Positions 1 through 12,426 of a stretch of DNA of 64,000 nucleotides are shown here, piece by piece. The translations under genes were made by a program, and so were the position numbers. This stretch comes from Branchiostoma floridae (lineage: Eukaryota; Chordata; Leptocardii; Amphioxiformes; Branchiostomatidae). Where the stretch lies: positions 4,299,259 to 4,363,258 of the forward strand of contig NC_049982.1 of the NCBI RefSeq assembly GCF_000003815.2, in the 5' to 3' direction. Position 1 is the first letter of the stretch. Each line of letters starts with the position of its first letter. The notes under the pieces are model-generated. The model saw only the letters and a list, made by a program, of their open reading frames with translations. It ran no database searches and was not told the DNA's origin.

Positions 1-1575
1 GTGCCGGGAGAGGCGACTTAATACTAGTAACAGAATTTGGGTCGCAAAATCTTTCTAAGTGACACGTTTACAAACGGGTTGAAGGACGGCAGCTTAGGGG
101 CGTTAGCCACAACGGGTTATATTTCAATCCCATATGGATAACTACTGAATATGAATAACATTTCAGGCTGCAAGGAAAGACTTGTCACGGCTCGGATTAT
201 GTTGTCAATATTATTGATGAGATGTGCTCTTAAACAAATGGCTCATGATATTCGTGCCTTATTGCTAGACTCAGCATGACGTATTGTTCCCACTTAAGAG
301 AACGGCGACAGAACCAAGTATGCCACTTTTCCGGCTCTTTGATTTAAGATAAAAATAGTACTAAATTGATACTCTACTGAAAAATCTTTCCATTGTTGCT
401 TATGGCAAATATTCATGAATTACACTTGGTATATGCTTATAACGAATTTTAGGGATTCCTATTTTCAAATGTTTGTATTTTCTAGAGTTCAAAGTAAGCA
501 GCGCTTTAAACAGCACTATAGATATTGCTCCAGTGCAGTTGTTTAACACCAGTAGTTAAAGCCCAACCTCGCATCTGTATGGGGTCGGCTCGACTCGCGA
601 ACATTTTTCTATGGCTGTAAAAGACTACAGTGCATGGTGCTACCGCGAACTTAAGACCACCGCGAAAAGTCATTTTATCCGCAACCGCGAAATTAAATCC
701 CCGCGAACTTGAATGCATTTACAGTATACTGTATACGTTCTATGTAGACAGATGCGATGTTTCCTAACATGGTGCAAGTACGACTGGCCGTGAATCAGCT
801 CACGGCATCAGTATTCTCCCCCCGACACGCCGGGGGATTACCGCCCGGCTCAGCCACAGTGCGCGGGTGGCGCGGAGAGAGCACTTTTATAGAGTCCGTA
901 GCGCCGAGAAGATTAGGCGCGCTTTGTTGGGCGTTCAGAACGGCATGCGAATGGGAGTCTATGAATATTCTGCTTCTTCTCCTGTAGTCTGTTTGGAAGT
1001 GGAGTACAAACAAATGGACTGATGAAGCGCTCACAGGAGTGTTAATCCCTCGTGCTTTTCTTTTGAACCTTAACTTCCAGGAGGCACACAAAAAGAAAGT
1101 TTTGTGATATTCTTCTTGGTCGTTGAAGATTGGCAGCTGTCAAAAAGGAGGACGTCTCTCCTATGTACTCTGTCTCTCCTATGTACTCTGGTGTCCGTTT
1201 CGAGGATCATAACTCTACAGACAGCATGTTATTTGAACTCCAGTTAAGGTGATGCGCAAACAAGATTGGTAGCCACTAGGCCTCTGTGCGGCGCGGTAAT
1301 ACGATCCTTCACCCGCCTGTCAAACTCGGGTCGGCAGGTGCACCCAAACAAAATCAAATGTCGTCCGAAATCTGGAATCGTGTCTGGTTATCGAGCGATC
1401 GACCACCCGGCGGTCCGGTTCGATTTTTCTGTCGGGGTTTTCCTTCCTTCGCCCGAGTGCCTCCACCGTTTCCCCATCACGGGCTCTCACACGCTCGTCC
1501 GTCTCCCACCGGGTCGATGGGAACAGTCGTTATGCCCAGCTGGTAGGTCACGGATCCCCGCGCGATACGATCGGT
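1..1575. other. Non-coding stretch, no gene recognised
   Basis: I see no exon with flanking splice signals and a recognisable product. About 585-735 holds a GC-spiced repeat (several CCGCGAA blocks ending in an ACAGTATACTGTA palindrome); a related block with GCGGAAATCGCGAAAA occurs near 15.1-15.3 kb. The remainder looks like ordinary unique spacer. If the Lhx1/5 gene at 18.9 kb extends this far left, this would be intron, but nothing here proves it. Confidence 0.5.
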
Positions 1576-1584
1576 ACGGCCTCG

Positions 1585-1885
1585 GTACACATTAGGGGAA
1601 AACTTGCTTCCAACTAGAAGTAGCAGCCACAAACTAAAGGGCTAACAGTCCGTACTGCTTCTGTACACATTAGGGTAGAGTTAGGGAGGGGGGGCGACTA
1701 TCTTCCAACAAGAAGTACTAGGCACAAACATGGCTAACAGTTGGTACAGCTTCTGTACACATTAAGGTAGTGTCAACGTACCCACGCCCTTTGCTAAAAC
1801 TCGCTAGAATTCGAACTTCTTCTACGACAGAGTTAGGGGTAAGACTTGCTTCTAGCAAAAAGTACCAACCACAAACTATATAGAG
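1585..1885. repeat. Imperfect tandem repeat, about 78-92 bp unit
   Basis: Units starting GTACACATTAGG recur at 1585, 1663 and 1755. Each contains a CTTCCAACNAGAAGTA block, a CCACAAAC block and a GGCTAACAGT block. The third copy is diverged and partly rearranged. The period is not a multiple of three and the frames are broken, so this is non-coding. Confidence 0.7.
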
Positions 1886-2662
1886 CGCCCCTATTACTAG
1901 CATAGGTACAACTTTGTGCAAATTATGGCAGAAAACAACTTTATGAACCAACCACAGACTTTACAGGGCACACCTTCTCCACTACGCTTCTTCGCAAGTT
2001 GGCAAGAAAAAAACTCCCCCAAAGGAATTGTTGACTGGAACTTCGAACTTTCTTTGGATTTTGTGAACCATTGGCATCTTTCGCGTGGCGTCGATTGTTG
2101 GTCAATGTTGTCTAATGTTCCGTCAATTTGTTTGTCCTTGTGTGTGTTAGCTGTTTTCGGTGTCCCTTTCTTTACACGCTACCAATGTTTTTCTCTCCAC
2201 CGATTAGCTGCAAAACTTTCAGGACACGCTCCTGACTTTTGTCCCAGAAGTTTTTTTTTTTTTAATCAATTCCGAAACACCTTCCATACGTGTATGACAC
2301 CATTTATCACCTGTAAGAGCATAAGTATAGGAGGACTGCGTTTGTTTGGACGTAACCTTGGTGTAAATTTCCTACCACCGCAAACCCCTTCTCGAGCACA
2401 CGAAGGTCTTCCTGGTCCGCCCTGTCTCGTAGTTTTGAGTGTCGGTGATAAATTTTACGGACTAAACAGTGAAATTTACCGCCCAAGCAAAGCGGCAGAT
2501 TGGGGGTAAAAAGATTATGGTTCCGTCGATTTTTCGCATTTGGTGGCCTTCCAGTGCCCGATGTCATAACGCTTTTACAATCGTTATGATTGCTTTAGAA
2601 ACACAGACGGTTGGGCCGTTTACGGGAAATCGTTACGTGACGCGAGGGCGACGTTCGCGGAG

Positions 2663-3290
2663 GCATAACTTAAGGAACTCGCGGTATTGACAGAAAGGCC
2701 GAGTCAATAAGCAAGCGGAGACGGGAAAAGGATTAACCAGAAAAGTTTGGACGAGGTCACAACTTTAACAACAACGACAACAGTTGTGCAAAATTAAAGG
2801 TTTGAATGCGTCCCATAGCGTAACTTAAACTTGGCATAACTTAAAGAACTCGCATTATTGACAGAAAGGACGAGTCAATAAGCAAGCGGGGACGGGAAAA
2901 GGATTAACCAGAAAAGTTTGGACGCGGCCACAACTTGAACAACAATAACAGCAGGTGTGCGAAAGCTTTGGATGCGTCCCGTAGCGTAACTTAAACTTGG
3001 CATAACTTAAGGAACTCGCGGTATTGACAGAAAGGCCGAGTCAATAAGCAAGCGGAGACGGGAAAAGGATTAACCAGAAAAGTTTGGACGCGGCCACAAC
3101 TTGAACAACAATAACAGCAGGTGTGCGAAAGCTTTGGATGCGTCCCGTAGCGTAACTTAAACTTGGCATAACTTAAAGAACTCGCGGTATCGACAGAAAG
3201 GCCGAGTCAGTAAGCAAGCGGAGACGGGGAAGGGATTAACTAAAAAAAGTTTGGACAAGGCCACAATTTTAACAACAACAATAACAGCAG
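2663..3290. repeat. Tandem array, about 166-bp unit, four copies
   Basis: The unit start CATAACTTAA(A/G)GAACTCGC recurs at 2663, 2835, 3001 and 3167, so the spacing is 172, 166 and 166 bp. Each unit carries AGTCAATAAGCAAGCGG, an AACAACAA tract and GCGTAACTTAAACTTGG. Copies 2-4 are almost identical, which points to recent amplification or homogenisation. It runs directly into a second array that shares the AACAACAA/GTGCGAAA part. Confidence 0.85.
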
Positions 3291-3715
3291 GTGTGCGAAA
3301 TGTTTGCAAGTGTCGCGTAGCGTACAAAGCGGTAGAAAGGTTGGCTCAAAACCCAGAGGTCCTGGGTTCGAGCCCTCTGGTATGCTCAGACTTTGTGCCC
3401 TTGGGACTAAGTCACAACTTTAACAACAACAACAACAGTTGTGCGAAAGGTTTGCAAGCGGCACCTAGCGTACGTAACGCCGGTAGGGAGTTTGGCCCCA
3501 AACCCAGAAGTCCTGGGTTAGAGTCCCCTGATATGCTCAGACGTTGTGCCATTGGGACGCGGTCACAACCGTTTAATATCAACAAACAACAGTTGTGTAA
3601 AAGGTTTGCAAGAGACGCCTAGTGTACGTAACGGGAGGGAGGTTTGGCTCTTAACCCAGAGGTCCTGGGTTCGAGCCCTCTGATATGCTCAGACGTTGTT
3701 CCATTGGGGAAGTCA
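3291..3715 (+). repeat. Tandem array, about 150-bp unit, derived from a tRNA-like SINE
   Basis: GTG(C/T)(G/A)AAA-GGTTTGCAAG recurs at 3293, 3441 and 3595 (spacing 148 and 154 bp). Each unit has a polymerase III B-box-like GGGTTCGAGCCC (one copy mutated to GGGTTAGAGTCCC), then TGTGCCCTTGGGA or a close variant. The same order of B box and TTGTGCCCTTGGGA is seen in the SINE at 62.9-63.4 kb. I infer the array arose by tandem duplication of a SINE head next to the 166-bp unit. Confidence 0.7.
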
Positions 3716-3720
3716 ACAAT

Positions 3721-6700
3721 CTGACTCAGAAACAAAAGCGACCCCTACAATCTAAATATATACATTAATATTATTCTAAAATTATGATACCATGTGTTCC
3801 CTAGTTGCCTTCAGTATTATGATTAACAGAAACTTGCATAGCTTACACCTCAACCTGACCCTGCATACCTTAGCCTCGGGAGCCTGTATAATGTCTATAA
3901 TATTGCTGTTGGGGGTATCATATCCGGAAGCATTTGTTATCAATTGCCTCAGATCCCTCCTACAGGAGCTCTGTCCGCTTTACCGAGACATAAACAGGAC
4001 TCGATATTAAGGAAGTGCTCCATCATCGATACATAAAATGCATCATGTAAGATTTCGACTGCAGTCAGTCGTGGCTTGGCAAAAACGGAGCAAGATATTT
4101 TGGCATTCCTGCAACTTTCCTCAAACTTGTTCCATGTGTGTCTTTCTGCATGTGTCAGAAGAACAAAGTCTCAAATTTCGAGACCTTGAATTTGACGCGC
4201 GTTCTGGCAGGTCGCTCTGCACGACTCTTTTCGTCAGCGCTCGCCGCTCCGACGAAGCGACAGCCCTCGGCGGGACAGCGCGGTCCCCCCGCGGGCCTCA
4301 GCAGCTTGTCGCGGTCGCCCTGTCTGACCCCGACTGGAGCCAACAAAGGCCGGCGGGACGGCCTGTCAGCCCTCGGCGGCAGCCGCCTGCCTCCCCCGCC
4401 CGGCTCACACCGCGCGCCCGGTCGACACGCCTGACACCGACCGGAGCCAAAGAGTCCGATCCGAGGGAGTGATAGCGCTCGGTGAGCTTTGCCCCGGACC
4501 CCCGAGCGACTCGTTGCCCTTTCCCGATCACCGGGTCTGACCCCGAGCACGTCGCAGCTGGAGCGGGAACCCGACCCCTCCGTTCTCGGGAGCACCCCCA
4601 TGGGAAGGCCGCAGGTGTGCCGAGGTGACCCCGCTGGCCAGCGACCATGACTCTATTCATATCCATCTCTATTGCCGTGGGGGAGGCACGGGGCCGTGCA
4701 TGTACCGTATATCATATTCTTGTCGCAACGCTTGTAATTACATCTTAAAAACAAACCTGCTTATCAATGGATACGGCACAACATGTGTATGCTGCACAAC
4801 ATCAGCATCTTGCTGCCTGGTGCAGCATACTGTATTGTCAAGTTGCAATTTAAATAAAGTCAAGTCAATGGATACGGCATCGCAGGTAAACTACTTTATG
4901 TAAGCAAAATTAAAAGATGAAATCTGCACCCGCATCTATTATATATGTAGGTCATGAGAACAGGGAAGTGTGGACCTGGATAGCTCAATCTTCCTCTGGT
5001 TCTCCGGAGCAAATTGTGCGTTTTATGTACTTCTGTGATTATTCTTTTTCGTGTGTATCAAAACATTAAAAATTAACCAAGCTTTTTAAAGTTTAAAAGA
5101 TATTCGTAGGACAACTTCTTCAACTATTGCCCTGACATATTGTAGAATCGAGTGATCCGGGCGTTAGCTGTCAGTTAAGCACATCTATTCCATATACTTG
5201 GTATTTGCAAGCCTTTTTCGTTTACGTTTTGCCACTTTTGCGAGTTGTGTTTCTTTCGCTCTCTTTCCCTTAAAAAAAAGTCCCATGTTCATCCCGCTAT
5301 TAGATTATGTTCCCAGTAATGATGCTATTCATTGACCCCCCGCGCGGGGACCGTGACGTCAGCTGGCGCGTAGCGGGCCAGCGGCGTGGAACGAGAGCGG
5401 CTGCACGTCTGGGTGACTGCGCGGGGGGCAAGGTGACTCGTTCCCAGTGTGGGTCAGCGAGTTTGAAGAACGCCCGGCCTAGAGGAGTGATTCATGGGTA
5501 ATTCGACGAGCAGGTTCGCGTTTCCCATTGAACTATGAAGGGCCGGTGTGTAACAGCTGTTAGCTGTGGGCGATCTTCCGTGGATCATGCAAAATGTTTC
5601 ACTTCATTTTTTTTCTCTGACGTTTTTATGTGCGTTCGGTTGTGCTTCTAGATTCGCCTGGTTAGTTGTTAGACACAAGATATTCAAATGGCGCTTCTTC
5701 CGTCTGTTTAAAAGATCTAATTTCATGGGACCAAGTACCTTAAGTTAAGTTTTCGTAGTCCTTTTTAATAGGCAAACGATAATGCTAGTTACCTTTATGA
5801 AGGTTAGACATGCAGGTTATAATGCTACTTCGTATGGTAAAAATGACGTTTCAGTCAGACGACCAAAATTTGTTATAGAGCACTTTCAAGACTTGCCAGC
5901 TATTGAAAGTGCGGGAAACAAATCAATTGATAGTCATGAACTCACGCCTAAGATCTTTTTCCTACGTTGCGTACGTCATAGCCTATAGGTTGTGTGTGCA
6001 TGGTGGGATCCGCTCCCTTCGCTGCAAGTCTGAGCCATTGAATAACGCATCCTGTCTTTGAATCGAAACATTCTGCTCCTTTATAAACTGGTGCTGAACT
6101 GTAAATATTAGCGCGCAGTCTCGGAGATGGAGCCGATGCCCCGACGACCCCTCTCGGAGGGCACGGCGTGGCGGCCATGACACCATGTATCCCATGGGTC
6201 ACCGCTCGCGGATGGGTATCAAATTCACGAGCTGTGATTCGACCTCCGTGTTGGTGTTGCCGCTCTACAAACCACCTGCTCGATTTGCTCCGAGAATTTT
6301 AGCTTGTTTTGTGCAATCAATATGGCATCCACGGAAACCATTTCCTCAAAACCCTCTTCTAGACTTCGTTTTCGACAGCATTCGTAAAACTGCCATAGTC
6401 CACCAAATGCGCTTAGATGAAAAGTAAGTAGAATAGTAGCTATTTGTAAAAATTATTTACTTTTTTGGTAACTATTCACGTCTTCTTATGTTACGTATTC
6501 GACTTGTGAATGTGTCACAAACTTCTACGTGGACTACAAACATTTAACCAAACAGCACTCCGCAACGTTGAAGTCATAAACATATTCATCAAAACTTATC
6601 GTGAAACAAGTGCATATTTTTCTCTCTCTCTTTTTTTTTTAAAGATCGATATATACTGTGTTCACTTTCCAACCAACCCTTTTTGTTGTACAAATCCTAA

Positions 6701-6857
6701 TCCGGCCCATCAACCAGCCAGCACCCGGGCAGTCATCGGTGTCACAAAAGCTATTACCTGGCGCAATGACCCGAACCCACCCGGCAGGTTTCCGGCGGCG
6801 TTCGATACCTCGCTCCAAGTACCGCCACCTTTAGTCGGAGGGGTCAACAGGCCCGAG
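3721..6857. other. Spacer with a GC-rich island at about 4200-4620
   Basis: No gene recognised. The block 4200-4620 is much richer in G+C and CpG than its surroundings, and 5330-5480 is a second short GC-rich patch. Open frames on both strands of the island have no recognisable domain and lack convincing splice sites. The island could be an unmethylated promoter or CpG cluster, or an old repeat; the sequence does not decide. Confidence 0.4.
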
Positions 6858-7221
6858 TTAGGCTTAGGTCACATTTCCAAACCGGGGCCCGGCCGGGATG
6901 TTTTCAGAAACGAAAAATTGAAATGTATCCGTATCCTGTATCCGTACACAAATTATGCCCATGAAGCTTATGTTGACATTTTGTGTAGTTTGCTGTCTTT
7001 TATATAATTCTTTTCCCTCCCGAAAGCTGCCCGGCCGGGCCCCGGTTTGGAAATGTGCAGCTTTTAGGAGGGAAAAGAATGATAAAGGAGACAGCAAAAT
7101 ACACACAATGGCAACATAAAATTCATGAGCATTATTTGTGTACATTTCTAGGTATACATTTGTAGTTTTTCTTTAAACATCCCGCCCGGGCTCCGGTTTG
7201 AAAATGTGACCTAAGCCTAAG
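6858..7221. mobile_element. MITE family B, copy 1 (TTAGGCTTAGG termini)
   Basis: Left end TTAGGCTTAGGTCACATTTC is answered by the inverted right end AAATGTGACCTAAGCCTAA. Just inside both ends is a palindromic GGGCCCGGCCGGG-type core. An extra internal inverted copy (CCGGCCGGGCCCCGG at about 7030-7045) suggests two nested or composite copies. No open frame for a transposase is seen, so it is non-autonomous. Confidence 0.8.
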
Positions 7222-8109
7222 AGGTCTACAAACTAAGGGTACCTACCAGTATAATGTACAGTTCAAAAGCGCTTTTCTTCTCGTTGGATCGGTACAGAAA
7301 TATCGGTGGAAAAAATCAGTGGGCCGGATGCTGGACCGATTCGAAAATGAACAGATTGTATCGGCCAGCTTTTATGTACGTGTTTTGGTGCTTACAAGTC
7401 CACGAAAAGAACGAGCGAAGTAGAGGAGACTGGTTGATAGTCATTTTCCCCAAGCTTCTATTGTCAAACTTGGTCTTAAACAGAGGCAGTTAGTGTTGAT
7501 TACCTTAAGACAAGATTTTAAAACGCCAATGGACGTCGGATATAGTCCACATAACAAAATCCTTTGTTAGCGAAATGGGCCATTGTTTTTACCGCCATCT
7601 TAAGGTCAGCGCCCCCGAAAAAGAGATCCGCACACCTTTCCCAGCTCGAATCTGCTTCTGGCGAATTTGCCAATCAATTTTTTTACCTTCCTGTTATTTT
7701 GCTGGGAAGCATCGTGTACTTCTCACTATGGAAGCATCCAGGAGAGTCGCAAGCACAGTTGGCTCCCGCGCTGACCCGAATCGGCGTTTTCCGATTGGCG
7801 GCTGCTTTAAAACGGTTTAGCTGACAAGCGCAAGTCAAGTGACATCCGTAAAACTTTGCTGCACTCGGCACTAGACAAGAGAAGGAAGGAAGGGGGGAGG
7901 TCGCGACGTTCAACTGGAAGTCTACAGCGAAGACAAAAACCTGTATTGTGAATTGACATACATTCTCTCAAGTCTTCTCAGTCATACTTTTACGTATTAC
8001 GCAATATACAAATTGTAAAAAATCGGAGAAAATTACAAAACAGTGTTGCAGTGAACGAACCCCTCAGTGTCAGTGACGCAAGCTTGACGCAAGTGCAGTG
8101 CCGAGTGCA
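7222..8109. other. Spacer without recognised feature
   Basis: No splice-bounded exon, RNA gene or clear repeat was recognised here. Short overlapping open frames at 7560-7820 in two frames have no known domain. Confidence 0.4.
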
Positions 8110-8300
8110 CCTTAAGGAGACATTCTCACGACTTTGAAAAGCTGTTGACTTTCGAATGTCTCTTCAAACCTGACATGACCGCAGGTCGCAGGACACACCC
8201 ACGACGGCGGACTCCCGTCTGTAATGACTCTCTGCGCATGTCCGGGGCGGCCCCTGTGCCCTGCTGCCATTTCAAGATCATCGTCTGTAGTAGGCGGCCG

Positions 8301-8395
8301 ACTCCCTAGTGGGTTGTTGGTGTTTTTCGGACCCAAAGTACATTCGGGCGGGTGGTTCAAAAGCCGCGTTTTGTTGCCCTGGTGTTTTTCGAGCC
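8301..8395. repeat. Dispersed repeat sharing GGTGTTTTTCGGACCC (copy 1)
   Basis: GGTGTTTTTCGGACCCAAAG, then CATTCGGGCGGGTGGTTCAAAAGCCG, is matched by a diverged second copy at about 8836-8910. The two copies flank the inverted-repeat element at 8401-8786. Confidence 0.6.
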
Positions 8396-8400
8396 TCACA

Positions 8401-8786
8401 CCATGTTGATGTGATTATATGGATGACATCCTCGACCTCTGGGAGCTGTAAATTTGGTGCGAGCGTGCGAAAAAAAGAACGTTGCCTTCATCATGATATC
8501 TAAGTGGTCAGGAAGGTTTAACAAATAACTGAACACACACAATACGGTATACCGAACGATAGATTGTTTTTGCTCTTTCACTTCGTTTCCCCTTTGACTT
8601 TGCGACTGACTTTGGTATCCTACAACAATGGTAACCGTTATTTTATATTCTGCTTTGCAACTTACGGTGTACATTTGCTCATTTTCAGCTGCTTTGTACG
8701 ATTTACTCTGTGGTTGAAAATCTTTTTTTTCTTTTTGGAAAATTAATGCCCACGTGGATGTCATCCATATAATCAAGTCAACATGG
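8401..8786. mobile_element. MITE family A, copy 1 (CCATGTTGAT termini)
   Basis: The left end CCATGTTGATGTGATTATAT and GGATGACATCC are mirrored at the right end by GGATGTCATCC and ATATAATCAAGTCAACATGG. Internal blocks (AGTGGTCAGGAAGGTT, GGTATACC) recur in the copies at 27.1 and 32.2 kb. No transposase frame is seen, so it is a non-autonomous DNA element. Confidence 0.85.
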
Positions 8787-8835
8787 CCTTATAACACATT
8801 CAGGCCGGCGCCCTAAAAGTAGCATTTCCGTGCCC

Positions 8836-8930
8836 TGGTGGGATGTAGGTGTTTTTCGGACCCTCTGTATACTCGGGCGGGCACTCCAAAAGCCGTGTTC
8901 GGGCGTGCCCCCGATGACCCGTTCCCAGCC
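8836..8930. repeat. Dispersed repeat sharing GGTGTTTTTCGGACCC (copy 2)
   Basis: GTAGGTGTTTTTCGGACCCT and CTCGGGCGGGCACTCCAAAAG align with the copy at 8301-8395. Function unknown. Confidence 0.55.
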
Positions 8931-9287
8931 GAGCCCTTTGAAGCCATCTCGTTCCCAGGGCGAGGATCCGCACTCCCGGGGCCGACCTAGTCGTCCCGGC
9001 CTGCCCTTTGACCTCCAACATTCCCGGACAAGCTCCAAGGCGATCCTTAACCACCCACCGGAGACCGGATCTGTAAGTGGCCTCCGACAGGTGTTATTGT
9101 AGATAACCTCCCACAACCTCTGCATCATACTCTTTGTACATCCGGGCACTTTGAATCCTCGGGGAAGACATTGCGGTTAAAGGCTTTTTGTAAGATACTT
9201 CATCAGGAGTTGTTTTAAGCTTACATGTTCGCGGCCTGTTCAAATTGTCTTATCCTTTCTTTATTACGCTGCTTGTTGTGAAATTGG

Positions 9288-9362
9288 TGCTGACTGCTGT
9301 GATCTAATGGTTAGTAATGCCGCTATTGGATCGCAACCTCGGGGGTTCGAATCTCGGCCGGC
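9288..9362 (+). repeat. tRNA-derived SINE head
   Basis: An A-box-like CTAATGGTTAGTAATGC is followed after about 25 bp by a B-box-like GGGTTCGAATCTC. The cloverleaf is not convincing and there is no clean tRNA 3' end, so I treat it as a SINE head and not a working tRNA gene. Confidence 0.55.
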
Positions 9363-9431
9363 TGTCGGCGCTGACTGTTCTTGAGTCAGACATTCGCTTT
9401 TACCAATCCTCATCATTAGTTCTTACCAAGG

Positions 9432-9560
9432 CAGCGTGCGTGTTCCATTGGTTAGCGACCCTGCCACTGGAACTAGTAGCCGTGAGTTCGATTCCGGGTA
9501 TGTCGCTCACCCGACATGCACGCGACCGGAAAGGGTTGCAGTCTTTAGGATAGGACGTTA
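9432..9560 (+). repeat. Second tRNA-derived SINE head and tail fragment
   Basis: GTTCCATTGGTTAGCGACC, then a B box GAGTTCGATTCCGG, then GGATAGGACGTTAGC about 50 bp later. The GGATAGGACGTTA motif is also in the SINE at 62.9-63.4 kb, so the two are related. Confidence 0.55.
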
Positions 9561-11689
9561 GCCGTTGTCAACTGTTCATTGTGCTTTTTAAAAAGAGCTA
9601 GACCTAGGGGAATTTCCACGGTAAAATGAACCTGTACATTCGTCTGTCCTTTCTGTCACGACCAATGAATACTAGCACTTTAGTGTGCTACAACCTTATC
9701 GAAATCACCTTTCTTTTTATACCTACCGCATATTTCCAATAGGTTTGGGACAGATACTGGAGTTTGCGGTACTTATCCCTCAGAACTTTCAAATCACACA
9801 ACTCTACTAGTAAGTCCGGCGTTTCAAAGTCGCATTAACTTTTGTTAAATTACGAGAAAAATTATAGCCAAAGGGCACTTCATATTCGACAAATCAAAAA
9901 GACATTTTTGATACGTATTGCTCAAAGATTCTCAATGATCCCATGACATCCCTTGCCATTTAATGCCCAGGGCGTATTTTTTCATGATTTTTTTTCTCCA
10001 CGTTGTGTACATATTTTTCTATTCTGAATAGCTGAGGCACTTGCAGTGGTCTTTAAGTATAAGCTTAGGAGCATGCCTTTCTTTGCACACGTGTAAGTCA
10101 GGAGATTGTACAAAGTAAACCACTTCTCGGTACCTAATCACATCACGCCAGACTCCCTTCGAAAGTTTTCTGTCTTTGACCAGACATAAACTCCACTTGA
10201 AGAATCTACAGATAACCCGGGTGGAAAAGTCGAAAATCACAAATCTCTTTGTGCGGAGTTCGCGGGCGATGTTTGCCGGTCCTGACCCCAATATCCCGCC
10301 CATACAGCCGGGCCTGCCGGAGATTTATCCCGCAGAATGGCCATCACATCTGTAATACACACTCCGGTGAAGGGGCCGCGCTCCCGGTTACGAGCCCACG
10401 CCCCCATTGTCCCGGGTTACGGTTGTCGGTCGCGACCCCAATCTCAGATCTTCGCTTCCCTTTGGGGAATCTAAATCGAATTTATCTCCAAGAACAAACA
10501 TTGGCTTTGGTAATGAGCGCGCGTCCAGCTAGCCCCATTCCCGGTCACTGCTGACCTTTGCTGCCCGCCAGGTCTAATCCAGTTTTAGTGCCAATATTTG
10601 GAGCTGCGAACTTTCCCCGGCTGGAACGCCCTTTAGCGGTCGTTTCTCGCATCCCGGTCTCGACCCCAATTTCCTCATTTTCTCAGCAGAAAAGGACAAT
10701 TTTTACTGCTATCAAAATGGAATTGGACTGAGCGATATCCTGCAGCGTGTGGTGTCCACCGCTTGACTGTTATTGGCTGTTGCTCAGGAGTTATGCAGGT
10801 TACAGTCTTGCCGGCCGGGAACCGTTAGGAGATGGGTTTTACCAGTTTAGAGTAACAGTGAAGGTAGTGATCCAATAATAGCTGAAGGTAGTGATCCAAT
10901 GATTGTTTTCTTGTAGTTTTATACACAGATGTCCTGATCCGCTTGTTTTAGGGGTGCTTTTGTTGGTAACTTTTTATTGCGTTGTGGTGTAGCTTTTTGA
11001 GTCCTCCCACATCTTCATTGCTATTTCCTATACATATACCAATGCAAGATAATGCAATGTTTATTGTGGTCTGTGTTGCGATGTTCATGTGTGTAAACAC
11101 TTGTTAGTAGACATTTTGAAAATCTTACAAAGCTGGAATTATGATATTTCAAGAAACTTTCTAAAACGTTACTCTACATTCTGCAACAATATACATGAAC
11201 TGTGGCGCTTCTTGTAGTTTGAGTTTGAAAATGACTTCCCAACTTTTAAATTGTTTGTATAAAATGAAAGTCGGTGTACCTCAGAGCTACCTCATTCTCA
11301 TTGATTTTTGAAGACGTTGTTAGGAATCGCTAAACCCAGATCCCCTCAGTGTAGGTATTAATCATCATAAGCTGCACTTGACCGTACCACATGCCAACAA
11401 ATGGGAACTATTGTCGGGTATTCCTTTAGTGGACTAAAGTATTATGCCATGACATTGAATGAAACGACTTTGTAAAGCTTCTCTGAATTGAAAGTCCTCG
11501 CGTACATCAAGACTTAGCTTCTATAGCCGGGCTTAACTTTCACTTTAAGGTATTCCGAAATGGATGTCCCCATCCAATATCAGAAGATTCCCAAATAAAG
11601 CGAATTGTGCCAGTTATACAACAAAACAGTTTTATGGTCACTGTTTGAGGGTTCCTCATGTTCTTGCCTATGTATCATGAATAGTCGTG
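9561..11689. other. Spacer without recognised gene
   Basis: Nothing coding recognised. A short direct duplication (AGTGATCCAAT with GAAGGT) lies at about 10860-10900, and a GC-richer patch runs from about 10.25 to 10.65 kb. Confidence 0.4.
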
Positions 11690-12115
11690 TTTGGCAGTTG
11701 CCTTTTTTAACAGTTGCCTCTTCCAAGAAGCTTCTTTCGACTGTTGCCCATTTACGGAAGCCATTGCATGAAAGTTGTCCATTCTTGGAAGCCTCTGCTT
11801 GACAGTTGCCTCTTCCAGGAAGCCTCTGCTTGACACTTACCCATTCCAGGAGCCCTCTGTTTGACAGTTGCCCATTCCAGGAAGCTTCTGTTTGACAGTT
11901 GCCTATTTAAGGAAGCCTCTGTTTGACACTTACCCATATGTCAAACAGAGGCCTCTGCTGGACAGTTACACATTCCAGGAAGCCGCTGCTTGACATTTAC
12001 CCATTCCAGTACTTTGGTATAGTACTTTGGCAGTTACATATTCCAGGAAGCCTCTGTCTGACACCTACTCATTCCTGTATCCTCTGCTTGACAGTTTCTA
12101 TCCCAGGAAGCGGGA
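11690..12115. repeat. Minisatellite, 31-bp unit
   Basis: Units of the form GACAGTTGCC-TCTTCCAGGAAGCC-TCTGCTT recur with 31-bp spacing (for example 11801, 11832, 11863, 11894). About a dozen diverged copies are present, one with a short inverted block near 11940. Because 31 is not a multiple of three, the frames drift and the array is non-coding. Confidence 0.85.
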
Positions 12116-12367
12116 TGTAGCGGGTGCCTCCCCGCCGGCGCCTGAGATGGGAACACGATCCCATAACACTTCCGGGAATTGGCCCGCCAGCGGCGGCAGC
12201 CGACACATTGACATTTACGTCGCTTTCGGGTCAAATCTCCTGAATAACTCAGACTTAGGCTTTATGGACATCCGTGGGATGTTCTGGCGACCAGCGCTGG
12301 GGGCATTCGGAACGCAGTATACAAGCCCAAGGCTCGACCTTTTCCATGATCCAACATTTTTTTGCAA

Positions 12368-12426
12368 AAATAGCAGTTACTCTAGAAATATGATTTCCAA
12401 ATCATATCAGGTTGTTGAGTAACTGC
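12368..12426. repeat. Short palindromic element with GCAGTTACTC ends
   Basis: AGCAGTTACTCTAGAAATATGATTT is mirrored by AAATCATATCAGG and GTTGAGTAACTGC. The ends match those of the palindromic elements at 51.65 and 54.6 kb, so this is a short copy of the same MITE family. Confidence 0.6.

Noticed and set aside
4155-4601. Long minus-strand and overlapping plus-strand open frames in the GC-rich island
   Set aside because: GC-rich DNA has few stops by chance; frames overlap on both strands, contain no recognised domain and lack splice context.
9288-9502. Two tRNA-like sequences with A and B boxes
   Set aside because: No complete cloverleaf or clean tRNA ends; they continue into SINE body sequence.
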